Below, piece by piece: positions 24,856 through 32,821 of a stretch of DNA of 64,000 nucleotides. The translations under genes and the position numbers were made by a program. Every line of letters starts with the position of its first letter. Positions within the stretch are counted from its first letter, which is position 1. Under the pieces are notes generated by a model. That model did no database searches. It was not told the origin of the DNA and worked only from the letters and a program-made list of their open reading frames with translations. The DNA is from Lachnospiraceae bacterium (GTDB lineage Bacteria; Bacillota; Clostridia; Lachnospirales; Lachnospiraceae), in the NCBI GenBank assembly GCA_017617545.1, contig JAFZVZ010000014.1, forward strand, positions 59,223 to 123,222. The letters are read 5' to 3'.

Positions 24856-26049
24856 ATGAAGAGGCTTTCCGTACTCGGTTCGACCGGCTCGATCGGTCGA
24901 CAGACATTGGAATTGGTTCGCAAATACCCGGAGGAGCTGTCCGTGGCGGCACTCTCCGCCAATGCGAGCGTGGACCTTCTGGAGGAGCAGGTGCGCGAGT
25001 TTCGTCCCGGTATCGTCTGCGTGTACGACGCGGATGCGGCGAAGGAGCTTCGAGAGCGCCTTCGTGACCTTTCGGGTACGACCGTGACGGAGGGAATGAA
25101 CGGCCTTCTGGAGGCGGCTTCCTGCGACGAAGCTGACATGACGGTTGTCGCCGTCGTCGGCATGATTGGCATCCGGCCTACGATCGCGGCGATCGAGGCG
25201 GGCAAGACGATCGCACTGGCTAACAAGGAGACGCTTGTCACGGCAGGGCACATCATCGTGCCGATGCTTGGTAAATACGGTGTTTCGCTCTATCCGATCG
25301 ACAGCGAGCACTCGGCGATCTTTCAGTCGCTTCAGACGCTGTCCGGCGCGAGAGACGCATTTTTCGGAGGGCATCCGTCTGTGAAACGGATCCTTCTCAC
25401 GGCTTCCGGCGGGCCTTTCCGTGGTCGCACGAAGGAGGAGATGGAGAACTACACGGTTGAGGACGCTCTCAAGCATCCGAACTGGTCCATGGGACGGAAG
25501 ATCACGGTCGACAGCGCGACAATGGTCAACAAGGGACTTGAGATGATGGAGGCACGGTGGCTGTTCGGGCTCCGACCGGACCAGATCCGCGTCGTGATCC
25601 ATCCGCAGAGCGTGCTGCACTCGGCTGTGGAGTTTATCGACGGAGCGGTCATCGGACAGATGGGGACACCTGATATGAGACTTCCCATCGAGTATGCGAT
25701 CTGCTATCCGGAGCGCAAGGAACAGATTGCGGATCAGCTTGATCTGTTCACGGTCGGGAAACTTGAGTTCCTGCGTCCCGATGAGGAAAATTTTCCGGCG
25801 TTCGCGCTTGCCGGAGAGGTGCTTGAGAGAGATTACGGATACGGCGCGATGACGGGCACGACGCTGCCGGTTGTGTACAACGCGGCCAACGAGTATGCGG
25901 TCGCGAGATTTTTGGAGGGAGAATGCGGCTTCATGGACATCCCGAGGATGATCCGCCGCGCGGTTGACGAACACCGCGTTGTTTCGGCGCCTACGCTGGT
26001 GCAGATCCTTGACGCGGAGGCGGAGACCTACGAATTGCTGAAGAGGTGA
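24856..26049 (+). CDS. dxr: 1-deoxy-D-xylulose 5-phosphate reductoisomerase
   Basis: 397 residues from the ATG at 24856, preceded by AAGGGAG; an upstream in-frame ATG at 24823 adds residues before the GSTGSIG dinucleotide-binding start and is less likely. Further motifs are ANKETLVTAG and HPQSVLHSAVEF. The NADPH-dependent enzyme makes methylerythritol phosphate, the committed step of the MEP isoprenoid pathway, which also includes ispG in this cluster and feeds uppS. Confidence 0.97.
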   Translation: MKRLSVLGSTGSIGRQTLELVRKYPEELSVAALSANASVDLLEEQVREFRPGIVCVYDADAAKELRERLRDLSGTTVTEGMNGLLEAASCDEADMTVVAVVGMIGIRPTIAAIEAGKTIALANKETLVTAGHIIVPMLGKYGVSLYPIDSEHSAIFQSLQTLSGARDAFFGGHPSVKRILLTASGGPFRGRTKEEMENYTVEDALKHPNWSMGRKITVDSATMVNKGLEMMEARWLFGLRPDQIRVVIHPQSVLHSAVEFIDGAVIGQMGTPDMRLPIEYAICYPERKEQIADQLDLFTVGKLEFLRPDEENFPAFALAGEVLERDYGYGAMTGTTLPVVYNAANEYAVARFLEGECGFMDIPRMIRRAVDEHRVVSAPTLVQILDAEAETYELLKR

Positions 26050-26056
26050 CGGAAGG

Positions 26057-27544
26057 ATGAAGAACACGATTATCGGCGCGATATTGATGGTCGGAGCCAT
26101 CGTTGCGCTGATTGTAACGGGACATTTGAACATATTGCTGGCCATCTTCATGATCGGGCTTGTGATCTGTTTCCATGAGTTCGGACATTTTCTGCTCGCG
26201 CGCATCAACGGCGTGACGGTCAAAGAATTTTCCATCGGTCTCGGACCGAGACTGATCACTTGGAAAATGCGCGGCACGCGTTGGTCGCTGAAGCTTCTGC
26301 CGTTCGGCGGTTCCTGCCTGATGCTCGGCGATGACGAGCCGCTCACGACGACCAAGGAAGACGAGCTCGACGAGAAGAAGGACGAGGCCGAGGAGGACGG
26401 AAAGAAGGACGCGGAGGCATCGGAGGATGCCGAGGCAGAGAAGAAATCCGAGCTTCCGAAGGATGAGGAGGGCTGCTCCTTCGCAAGCAAGAACGTATGG
26501 CAGCGAATCAGCATCATTTTCGCGGGCCCGTTCTTCAACTTCATACTGGCATTTCTTCTTGCGTGCATCATTCTCGGCTCCATCGGTTACGATCCCGCGA
26601 TCGTCACTTCTGTGAGCGATGAGGTTGCGGAGAAGACCGGTCTCTCCGTGGGAGACACGATCACGGAGTACGAGGATCACACGATCCGGATCGGCCGGGA
26701 AGTGGCGCTCTATGAGACGCTCGACGGTGTTCCGAAGACGGTGACCATCACCTATGAGCACAACGGCGAATCGTTCACAAAGACCTATGATTCGGTGTAT
26801 GTCAAGCGGTACCTCTGCGGTATCGGATACAGCTATTACCAGGACGGAACCGTAGCTCCCATGAAGCTCACGGATGCCGTGGGCGCCGCCGCGGAAGCGG
26901 GACTGAAGGTGGGCGACGAGGTGATCCGGTTCAACGGAACCGAGATCGCAACAGCCGCGGATTTCCAGAAGTATGTCAGCGAGCATCCGATCGGAGCGGA
27001 TCCCGTGGAATTTGTCGTGAAGAGAGACGGTCAGGAGCTGACGTTTACGGTTACGCCGATCCTTACCGAGGAAAATCAGCTCGGCTTCGGGTACAATGTC
27101 GATTACCGTGAGAAGGTCGGACCGATCGGTGTGATCAAATACGGCGCGAACGAGGTCGGATACTGGATCAAGGCGACGATCAAGAGCCTCGGATACATGC
27201 TGAAGGGCAAGGCATCCCGCAAGGATGTCGGCGGCGCGGTGCGCGTCGTCAGCGAGATGAGCAACGTTGTTGAGGAGAGCTACGAGACGGACGGAACATT
27301 TTACGCGTTCCTGAACCTGATCAACTGGGCAATCCTTCTGAGCGCGAACTTAGGCGTGATGAACCTTCTGCCGATCCCTGCCTTAGACGGCGGGCGATTG
27401 CTGTTCCTGTTTGTGGAGGCGATCCGAGGAAAGAAAGCAAACCCGAAGGTGGAGGCGGTTGTTACGCTGATCGGGTTTATCCTGCTGATGCTTTTGATGG
27501 TACTTATTTTGTTCAACGATATCTCTAACGTGTTCGGCGGCTGA
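26057..27544 (+). CDS. rseP: RseP/RasP-type site-2 zinc metalloprotease
   Basis: 495 residues. The zinc motif HEFGH is at 40-44 in the first membrane segment, and the second active-site motif is NLLPIPALDGG near residue 438. Two periplasm-facing PDZ-like regions lie between. An unusually acidic, Glu/Lys/Asp-rich insert (about 92-139) follows the first helical hairpin and makes the protein longer than RasP of Bacillus (about 420). The family cleaves anti-sigma factors and signal-peptide remnants within the membrane. It sits in the standard dxr-rseP-ispG order. Confidence 0.95.
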   Translation: MKNTIIGAILMVGAIVALIVTGHLNILLAIFMIGLVICFHEFGHFLLARINGVTVKEFSIGLGPRLITWKMRGTRWSLKLLPFGGSCLMLGDDEPLTTTKEDELDEKKDEAEEDGKKDAEASEDAEAEKKSELPKDEEGCSFASKNVWQRISIIFAGPFFNFILAFLLACIILGSIGYDPAIVTSVSDEVAEKTGLSVGDTITEYEDHTIRIGREVALYETLDGVPKTVTITYEHNGESFTKTYDSVYVKRYLCGIGYSYYQDGTVAPMKLTDAVGAAAEAGLKVGDEVIRFNGTEIATAADFQKYVSEHPIGADPVEFVVKRDGQELTFTVTPILTEENQLGFGYNVDYREKVGPIGVIKYGANEVGYWIKATIKSLGYMLKGKASRKDVGGAVRVVSEMSNVVEESYETDGTFYAFLNLINWAILLSANLGVMNLLPIPALDGGRLLFLFVEAIRGKKANPKVEAVVTLIGFILLMLLMVLILFNDISNVFGG

Positions 27545-27608
27545 TCTGCCGGACGTGAGATATTCGTGCGGTGAGTTTTGAATGATCTTTGGATGGATGG
27601 AGGCGTAC

Positions 27609-28670
27609 ATGCGTGCCGGAACGAAAACAGTAAAAATCGGCGACCGTGTCATCGGCGGGGGAAACCCTGTGTTGATCCAGTCGATGTGCAACACGAAGAC
27701 CGAGGATGTCGAAAGTACGGTTGCGCAGATCCTCGCGCTTGAGAGAGAGGGATGTGACATCATCCGCGTGGCGGTACCCACCATGGAAGCCGCGGAGGCG
27801 ATCCGTGAGATCATACGACAGATCTCGATACCGCTTGTGGCTGACATTCATTTTGATTACCGGCTCGCGCTTGCGGCGATCGAGGCGGGTGCGGACAAGA
27901 TCCGGATCAACCCCGGCAATATCGGTGGCGCGGACAACGTGCGCGCGGTAGCCGCGGCAGCCAAGGCGGCAGGGATTCCCATCCGCGTCGGTGTGAACAG
28001 CGGATCCCTTGAGAAGGAGCTCGTCGCAAAATACGGCGGTGTGACGCCGGAAGGTCTTGTCGAAAGCGCGCTTGACAAGGTGCGCATGCTCGAGGAGGCG
28101 GATTTTGCGGATATTGTGATCAGCATCAAGTCATCCGATGTGATGCTGTCCGTAAAAGCACATGAGATGATCGCGGACCGCACGGATTACCCGCTGCATG
28201 TTGGTATCACCGAGGCGGGCACCGTGATGAAGGGAAGCATCAAATCTTCCGTGGGGATCGGTATCCTGCTGCATGAGGGCATCGGGGATACGATCCGCGT
28301 GTCGCTCACCGGCGACCCGCTGGAGGAGGTACGCGCTGCGAAGACGATCCTTCGGGCACTCGGGCTTCGCAAGAGCGGGATCGAAATGGTTTCGTGTCCG
28401 ACGTGCGGAAGAACGCAGATCGATCTGATCGGACTGGCGCAGAAGGTGGAAAACCTTCTTTCAAAGTATGACGATCTCGACATCAAGGTAGCCGTGATGG
28501 GCTGTGTCGTAAACGGTCCGGGCGAGGCGAGAGAGGCTGATCTCGGCATCGCGGGCGGCAGAGGGGAAGGCCTTTTGTTCCGCAAGGGAGAGATCCTGCG
28601 GAAACTGCCGGAGGAGGAGCTCCTCGCGGCACTGGAAGAGGAATTGAAGAGCTTTCGGAAAGAGAACTAG
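27609..28670 (+). CDS. ispG: (E)-4-hydroxy-3-methylbut-2-enyl-diphosphate synthase
   Basis: 353 residues from the ATG at 27609, placed 5 bases behind GGAGG; a longer frame from 27582 lacks a site. It has the TIM-barrel start (about 8-260) and the 4Fe-4S ligands C263, C266 and C299 with the extra ligand E306 in NGPGE. The enzyme performs the reductive ring opening of MEcPP in the MEP pathway. It works with dxr upstream and needs flavodoxin or ferredoxin. Confidence 0.97.
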   Translation: MRAGTKTVKIGDRVIGGGNPVLIQSMCNTKTEDVESTVAQILALEREGCDIIRVAVPTMEAAEAIREIIRQISIPLVADIHFDYRLALAAIEAGADKIRINPGNIGGADNVRAVAAAAKAAGIPIRVGVNSGSLEKELVAKYGGVTPEGLVESALDKVRMLEEADFADIVISIKSSDVMLSVKAHEMIADRTDYPLHVGITEAGTVMKGSIKSSVGIGILLHEGIGDTIRVSLTGDPLEEVRAAKTILRALGLRKSGIEMVSCPTCGRTQIDLIGLAQKVENLLSKYDDLDIKVAVMGCVVNGPGEAREADLGIAGGRGEGLLFRKGEILRKLPEEELLAALEEELKSFRKEN

Positions 28671-28726
28671 GAGACAGGGAAGCGCCGGCGGTCCGGCGCG
28701 GATGTACAGTCCCGGGGAGGACAACT

Positions 28727-31700
28727 ATGCAGATTGAACGGGCGGTTCGCGGGCTCGTGTTACCTGCGGATCTAAGAAATAAAACGGCTGAGCTTGATGT
28801 AACGAAGATCATAGCCAGCCGCAATGACAACACGATCACTATTCACGCCGTATCGGACGAACTGATTCCGTACGGCGTGCTTCGTATGCTTTCGGATGAG
28901 GTGCATAAGCAGTCGTTCAAGGATATCGTCAAGAGTGTGGATATCTGCGTGCGGTTTGCGTGCATCGAGGAAAATGATGATCCCGACGAGGCTCTGAGGC
29001 TTCTTCTGACGATCATTCAGGATGAAAATACGGCAACATACCGGCAGATGGACAACGCCGTGATCCGTTCCGCTTCATTTTTCACGGAGGACGGAGAGGT
29101 GAAGATGACTCTGCCCGGTGACAGCTTCTTCGCAGCGTCCGAGGACGGCTTCAAGAGCATGTTCACGGACCGCATGAAGTACTGGAGCGACCGGTTTACG
29201 CGTCTGAGCATTGTGTACTCCGAGCCGGATGATCTCACGGAGACGTACCCGGCGGAGCGCGTGTACAACCCGGACGAGTACATCGCGAAGCTTGTGCGGA
29301 CCCGCGCTGCCGCGGCGGAGGGCACCTCGGAGCGCCGTGTTCCGAAGGATATCGCCGTGAAGCCGAAGAAGGAGGCGACGGTCGAGGAGACACCGAAGCC
29401 GTCCTACCAGAAGAAGCGCAAGTATCCGGATGATCCGGATCTGATCTTCGGCAAGCCGTTCGACCACACAGTCATCACGCCGATCTCGGCGATCACGGAC
29501 CCCTATCAGCCCGTGGTCGTGCAGGGACAGGTATTTTCCGTGGAGACGCGCGAGCTCATGCGTCGCGACGACGGAAACGAAGGCGACAGAAGACCGACGA
29601 AGTCGATCATCACCTTCAACATCACGGATTTTGACGATTCGATCGCCGTACGGCTGTACGTTCCGACGGCGGACGTGCCGGAGCTTACGGAGAAGATCAA
29701 GGAGGGAGCCTTTGTGTGCGTCTCCGGTGATACGGAGGACGACCGGTACACGAAGGAGCTCGGGATCGGCAAGATCGAAGGTGTCCGCAAGGCCGTGGAT
29801 ACGCGGCTTAAGAGAAGCGATAACGCTCCCGAAAAGCGCGTGGAGCTTCATTGTCATACGCAGATGAGCGATATGGACGCCGTCGTGGACACGGCGACGA
29901 TCGTGAAGCGCGCCTTCGAGTGGGGACATCCTGCGATCGCCATCACGGACCATGGTGTCGTGCAGTCGTTCGTCGATGCCGCGCACGCGATCGATCCGAA
30001 GAAGTTCGGCGACGACAAGGAGAAGAAGGAACGTTTCAAGAAGTTCAAGGTCATCTACGGCATGGAGGGCTACATCGTCGACGACGAGGGCGTGACGAAG
30101 CCCGACGGGACACCGTATGACCTCGAGCGCGACAAGGACGCGATCCGCAAGCTGCCGAGCTATCATATCATTTTGCTGTGCAAAAACGATGTCGGACGGA
30201 ACAACCTTTACCGGCTTGTCTCGAAGTCCCACATTGATTATTTCTACCAGCGCGGTTCCGTAGGAAAACCCCGCATCCCGAAGAGCCTGCTTCGTCAGAT
30301 GCGCGAGGGTCTCATCATCGGCTCCGCCTGTGAGGCGGGTGAGCTGTTCCGCGCGATCCTGTTCGACAAGCCCGAGGAGGAGATCAAGCGGATCAGTGAT
30401 TTCTACGACTACTACGAGATCCAGCCGCTCGGGAACAACCAGTACATGATCGAGGACGAGACGATCCCGCAGGTGACGTGCTGGGAGGACCTCGCGGCAC
30501 TCAACAAGAGGATCGTGGACCTCGCGGATGCGCATGGGAAAATGTGTGTCGCGACGTGCGACGTGCATTTCTTAAACCCCGAGGACGAGATTTACCGCCG
30601 CATCATCATGGCGGGCAAGGGCTTCAAGGATGCCGACACGCAGCCGCCGCTGTACTTCCGCACGACGGCGGAGATGCTGGATGAATTCAACTATCTGCCC
30701 GAGAAGAAGGCGTACGAGATCGTCGTGACGAACCCGAACCGCATCAACAACATGATCGAGAAGATCAACCCGGTCCGCCCCGACAAATGTCCGCCCGTGA
30801 TCGAAAACTCCGATTCGGAGCTTCGCGAGATCTGCTACAACACGGCGCACAGCTGGTACGGCGAGGAGCTTCCTTCGATCGTGTCCGAGAGACTGGAGAA
30901 GGAGCTTCACTCCATCATCTCGAACGGCTACGCGGTCATGTACATCATCGCGCAGAGACTTGTGAAGCACTCGAACGACGACGGTTACCTCGTAGGTTCG
31001 CGAGGCAGCGTCGGTTCCTCGTTCGTGGCGACGATGTCCGGGATCACGGAGGTCAATCCGCTGCCGGCGCACTATTTCTGCAAGCATTGCCACTACTCGG
31101 ATTTCGATTCGGAGGAGGTGCGCGCGTACGCGCTCAAGTCCGGCTTTGACCTTCCCGCGAAGGACTGCCCGAACTGCGGCAAACCGCTCACCAGAGACGG
31201 ACAGAACATTCCGTTTGAGACGTTCTTAGGCTTCTACGGCGATAAGGAACCCGATATTGACCTGAATTTTTCGAGCGAGTACCAGAGCAAGGCGCACGCG
31301 TACACCGAGGTACTGTTCGGTAAGGGCCATACGTTCCGCGCCGGTACCGTAGGTACGCTCGCCGACAAGACAGCGTACGGCTTTATCAAGAAGTATTACG
31401 AGGACCACGGCATTGAGAAGCGGTCGGCGGAGATCGACCGTCTCGTCCGCGGCTGTGTCGGCGTGCGCAGAACGACCGGCCAGCACCCCGGCGGAATCAT
31501 CGTTCTCCCGCACGGCGAGGAGATCGACACGTTCACGCCCGTGCAGCATCCGGCGAACGATATGACGACGGATACGATCACGACGCATTTCGATTACCAT
31601 AAGATCGACCAGAACCTTCTGAAGCTGGATATCCTCGGACACGAAGATCCGACCATGATCCGCATGCTCGAGGACCTCTCGGGTCTCGATGTCAAGACGC

Positions 31701-32725
31701 TTCCGATGGACGATCCGAAGGTGCTCTCGCTGATGTACAGCACGGAGGCGCTCGGCATCACGCCGGAGCAGATCGACGGCTGCGAGACGGGCAGCCTCGG
31801 ACTGCCGGAGCTCGGCACGAACTTCGTCATCAAGATGCTTCTGGAGACGAAGCCGCAGAGCTTCTCCGACATGATCCGTATCTCCGGTCTTTCCCACGGA
31901 ACGGACGTGTGGACGAACAATACGCAGGATCTTATCCGCGACGGAAAATGTGTGCTTTCGACGGCAATCTGTACGCGAGATGATATCATGACATACCTGA
32001 TCGCCATGGGACTTCCGAACAAGGATGCCTTCGGCATCATGGAGAAGGTCCGCAAGGGCAAGGGACTGACGCCCGAGGCGGAGACCCTGATGAAGGAGCA
32101 TGATGTGCCTGACTGGTACATCTGGTCCTGCAAGCAGATCAAGTACATGTTCCCGAAGGCACACGCGTGCGCGTACGTCATGATGGCGTTCCGCGTGGCG
32201 TACTTCAAACTGTACATGCCTCTGATGTATTACACGGCGTATTTTACGATCCGTGCGAACAACTTCAACTACGAGCTCATGGCGATGGGACAGGAGAAGC
32301 TTGAGAAGATCATGCGCGACTACAAGAGACGCAGCATGGTCAAGAGCAAGGAGCTTGCGCTGTCCGAGAAGCAGCAGGGTGAGCTTAAGGATATGCGCCT
32401 CGTGCAGGAGATGTACGCGAGAGGCTTTGAGTTTGCGCCGATCGACATCTACAAGGCAAAGGCGACGAAATTCCAGATCATCGACGGCAAGATCATGCCC
32501 TCGCTGACGTCCATCAGCGGCCTCGGCACGGTTGCCGCGCAATCGATTGAGGAGCACGCGGACGCGAATGATCCGTTCCTCTCGAGAGAGGACTTCCGGA
32601 CCCGCTGCGGTGTCGGCAAGAGCGTGACGGATCTGCTGATCGATGTCGGCCTGCTCACGGATCTGCAGGAGAGCAACCAGATGCGTCTGGAGGATGTCTT
32701 CGGAGCGAGCCTGTTCAGCGAGTAA
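28727..32725 (+). CDS. polC: DNA polymerase III PolC, apparently lacking the proofreading exonuclease domain
   Basis: 1332 residues against about 1437 in Bacillus subtilis. In order: N-terminal domain (about 1-240), OB fold (about 255-365), PHP domain starting ELHCHT (H375, H377), polymerase palm with the catalytic D843-I-D845, a zinc site (CKHC and CPNC around 785-822), fingers, and C-terminal duplex-binding region. In the Bacillus enzyme an exonuclease of roughly 200 residues with DVETTG is inserted in the PHP domain after VIYGMEA. Here VIYGMEG (442-448) is joined to HIILLCKND (480) by about 31 residues, and no DEDDh exonuclease motif is seen anywhere. Everything else looks intact. PolC is the main leading-strand replicase of Firmicutes. 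Confidence 0.95.
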   Translation: MQIERAVRGLVLPADLRNKTAELDVTKIIASRNDNTITIHAVSDELIPYGVLRMLSDEVHKQSFKDIVKSVDICVRFACIEENDDPDEALRLLLTIIQDENTATYRQMDNAVIRSASFFTEDGEVKMTLPGDSFFAASEDGFKSMFTDRMKYWSDRFTRLSIVYSEPDDLTETYPAERVYNPDEYIAKLVRTRAAAAEGTSERRVPKDIAVKPKKEATVEETPKPSYQKKRKYPDDPDLIFGKPFDHTVITPISAITDPYQPVVVQGQVFSVETRELMRRDDGNEGDRRPTKSIITFNITDFDDSIAVRLYVPTADVPELTEKIKEGAFVCVSGDTEDDRYTKELGIGKIEGVRKAVDTRLKRSDNAPEKRVELHCHTQMSDMDAVVDTATIVKRAFEWGHPAIAITDHGVVQSFVDAAHAIDPKKFGDDKEKKERFKKFKVIYGMEGYIVDDEGVTKPDGTPYDLERDKDAIRKLPSYHIILLCKNDVGRNNLYRLVSKSHIDYFYQRGSVGKPRIPKSLLRQMREGLIIGSACEAGELFRAILFDKPEEEIKRISDFYDYYEIQPLGNNQYMIEDETIPQVTCWEDLAALNKRIVDLADAHGKMCVATCDVHFLNPEDEIYRRIIMAGKGFKDADTQPPLYFRTTAEMLDEFNYLPEKKAYEIVVTNPNRINNMIEKINPVRPDKCPPVIENSDSELREICYNTAHSWYGEELPSIVSERLEKELHSIISNGYAVMYIIAQRLVKHSNDDGYLVGSRGSVGSSFVATMSGITEVNPLPAHYFCKHCHYSDFDSEEVRAYALKSGFDLPAKDCPNCGKPLTRDGQNIPFETFLGFYGDKEPDIDLNFSSEYQSKAHAYTEVLFGKGHTFRAGTVGTLADKTAYGFIKKYYEDHGIEKRSAEIDRLVRGCVGVRRTTGQHPGGIIVLPHGEEIDTFTPVQHPANDMTTDTITTHFDYHKIDQNLLKLDILGHEDPTMIRMLEDLSGLDVKTLPMDDPKVLSLMYSTEALGITPEQIDGCETGSLGLPELGTNFVIKMLLETKPQSFSDMIRISGLSHGTDVWTNNTQDLIRDGKCVLSTAICTRDDIMTYLIAMGLPNKDAFGIMEKVRKGKGLTPEAETLMKEHDVPDWYIWSCKQIKYMFPKAHACAYVMMAFRVAYFKLYMPLMYYTAYFTIRANNFNYELMAMGQEKLEKIMRDYKRRSMVKSKELALSEKQQGELKDMRLVQEMYARGFEFAPIDIYKAKATKFQIIDGKIMPSLTSISGLGTVAAQSIEEHADANDPFLSREDFRTRCGVGKSVTDLLIDVGLLTDLQESNQMRLEDVFGASLFSE

Positions 32726-32795
32726 GAATATCGGAATCAAGATCATCATAACGAGGAAGCGCAGTGAGACCGCGGTTTGCGGCGGAGCAGCGTTT

Positions 32796-32820
32796 CCCCG
32801 GATGATCTCCGGGGGGAAGA
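32796..32820 (+). promoter_or_regulatory. Hairpin next to the ribosome binding site of the membrane protein gene
   Basis: CCCCGGA (32796-32802) pairs with TCCGGGG (32808-32814), partly covering the G-rich ribosome binding site GGGGGGAAGAG that ends at the start codon 32822. It could damp translation; inference only. Confidence 0.35.
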
Positions 32821-32821
32821 G

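Noticed and set aside
25788-25803. GGAAAATTTTCC palindrome as a CodY site
   Set aside because: It lies deep inside dxr, is shorter than the CodY box and is explained by the general excess of GGAAAAT.
24817-26583. 588-codon open frame on the minus strand
   Set aside because: It lies fully opposite dxr and rseP, has Arg/Ser/Phe-rich composition typical of antisense shadows, and no ribosome binding site or recognisable domain.
31226-32749. 507-codon open frame on the minus strand (with a similar 497-codon one at 29075-30568)
   Set aside because: Both are antisense to polC, His/Arg/Leu-rich without motifs; GC-rich codon bias creates such frames.
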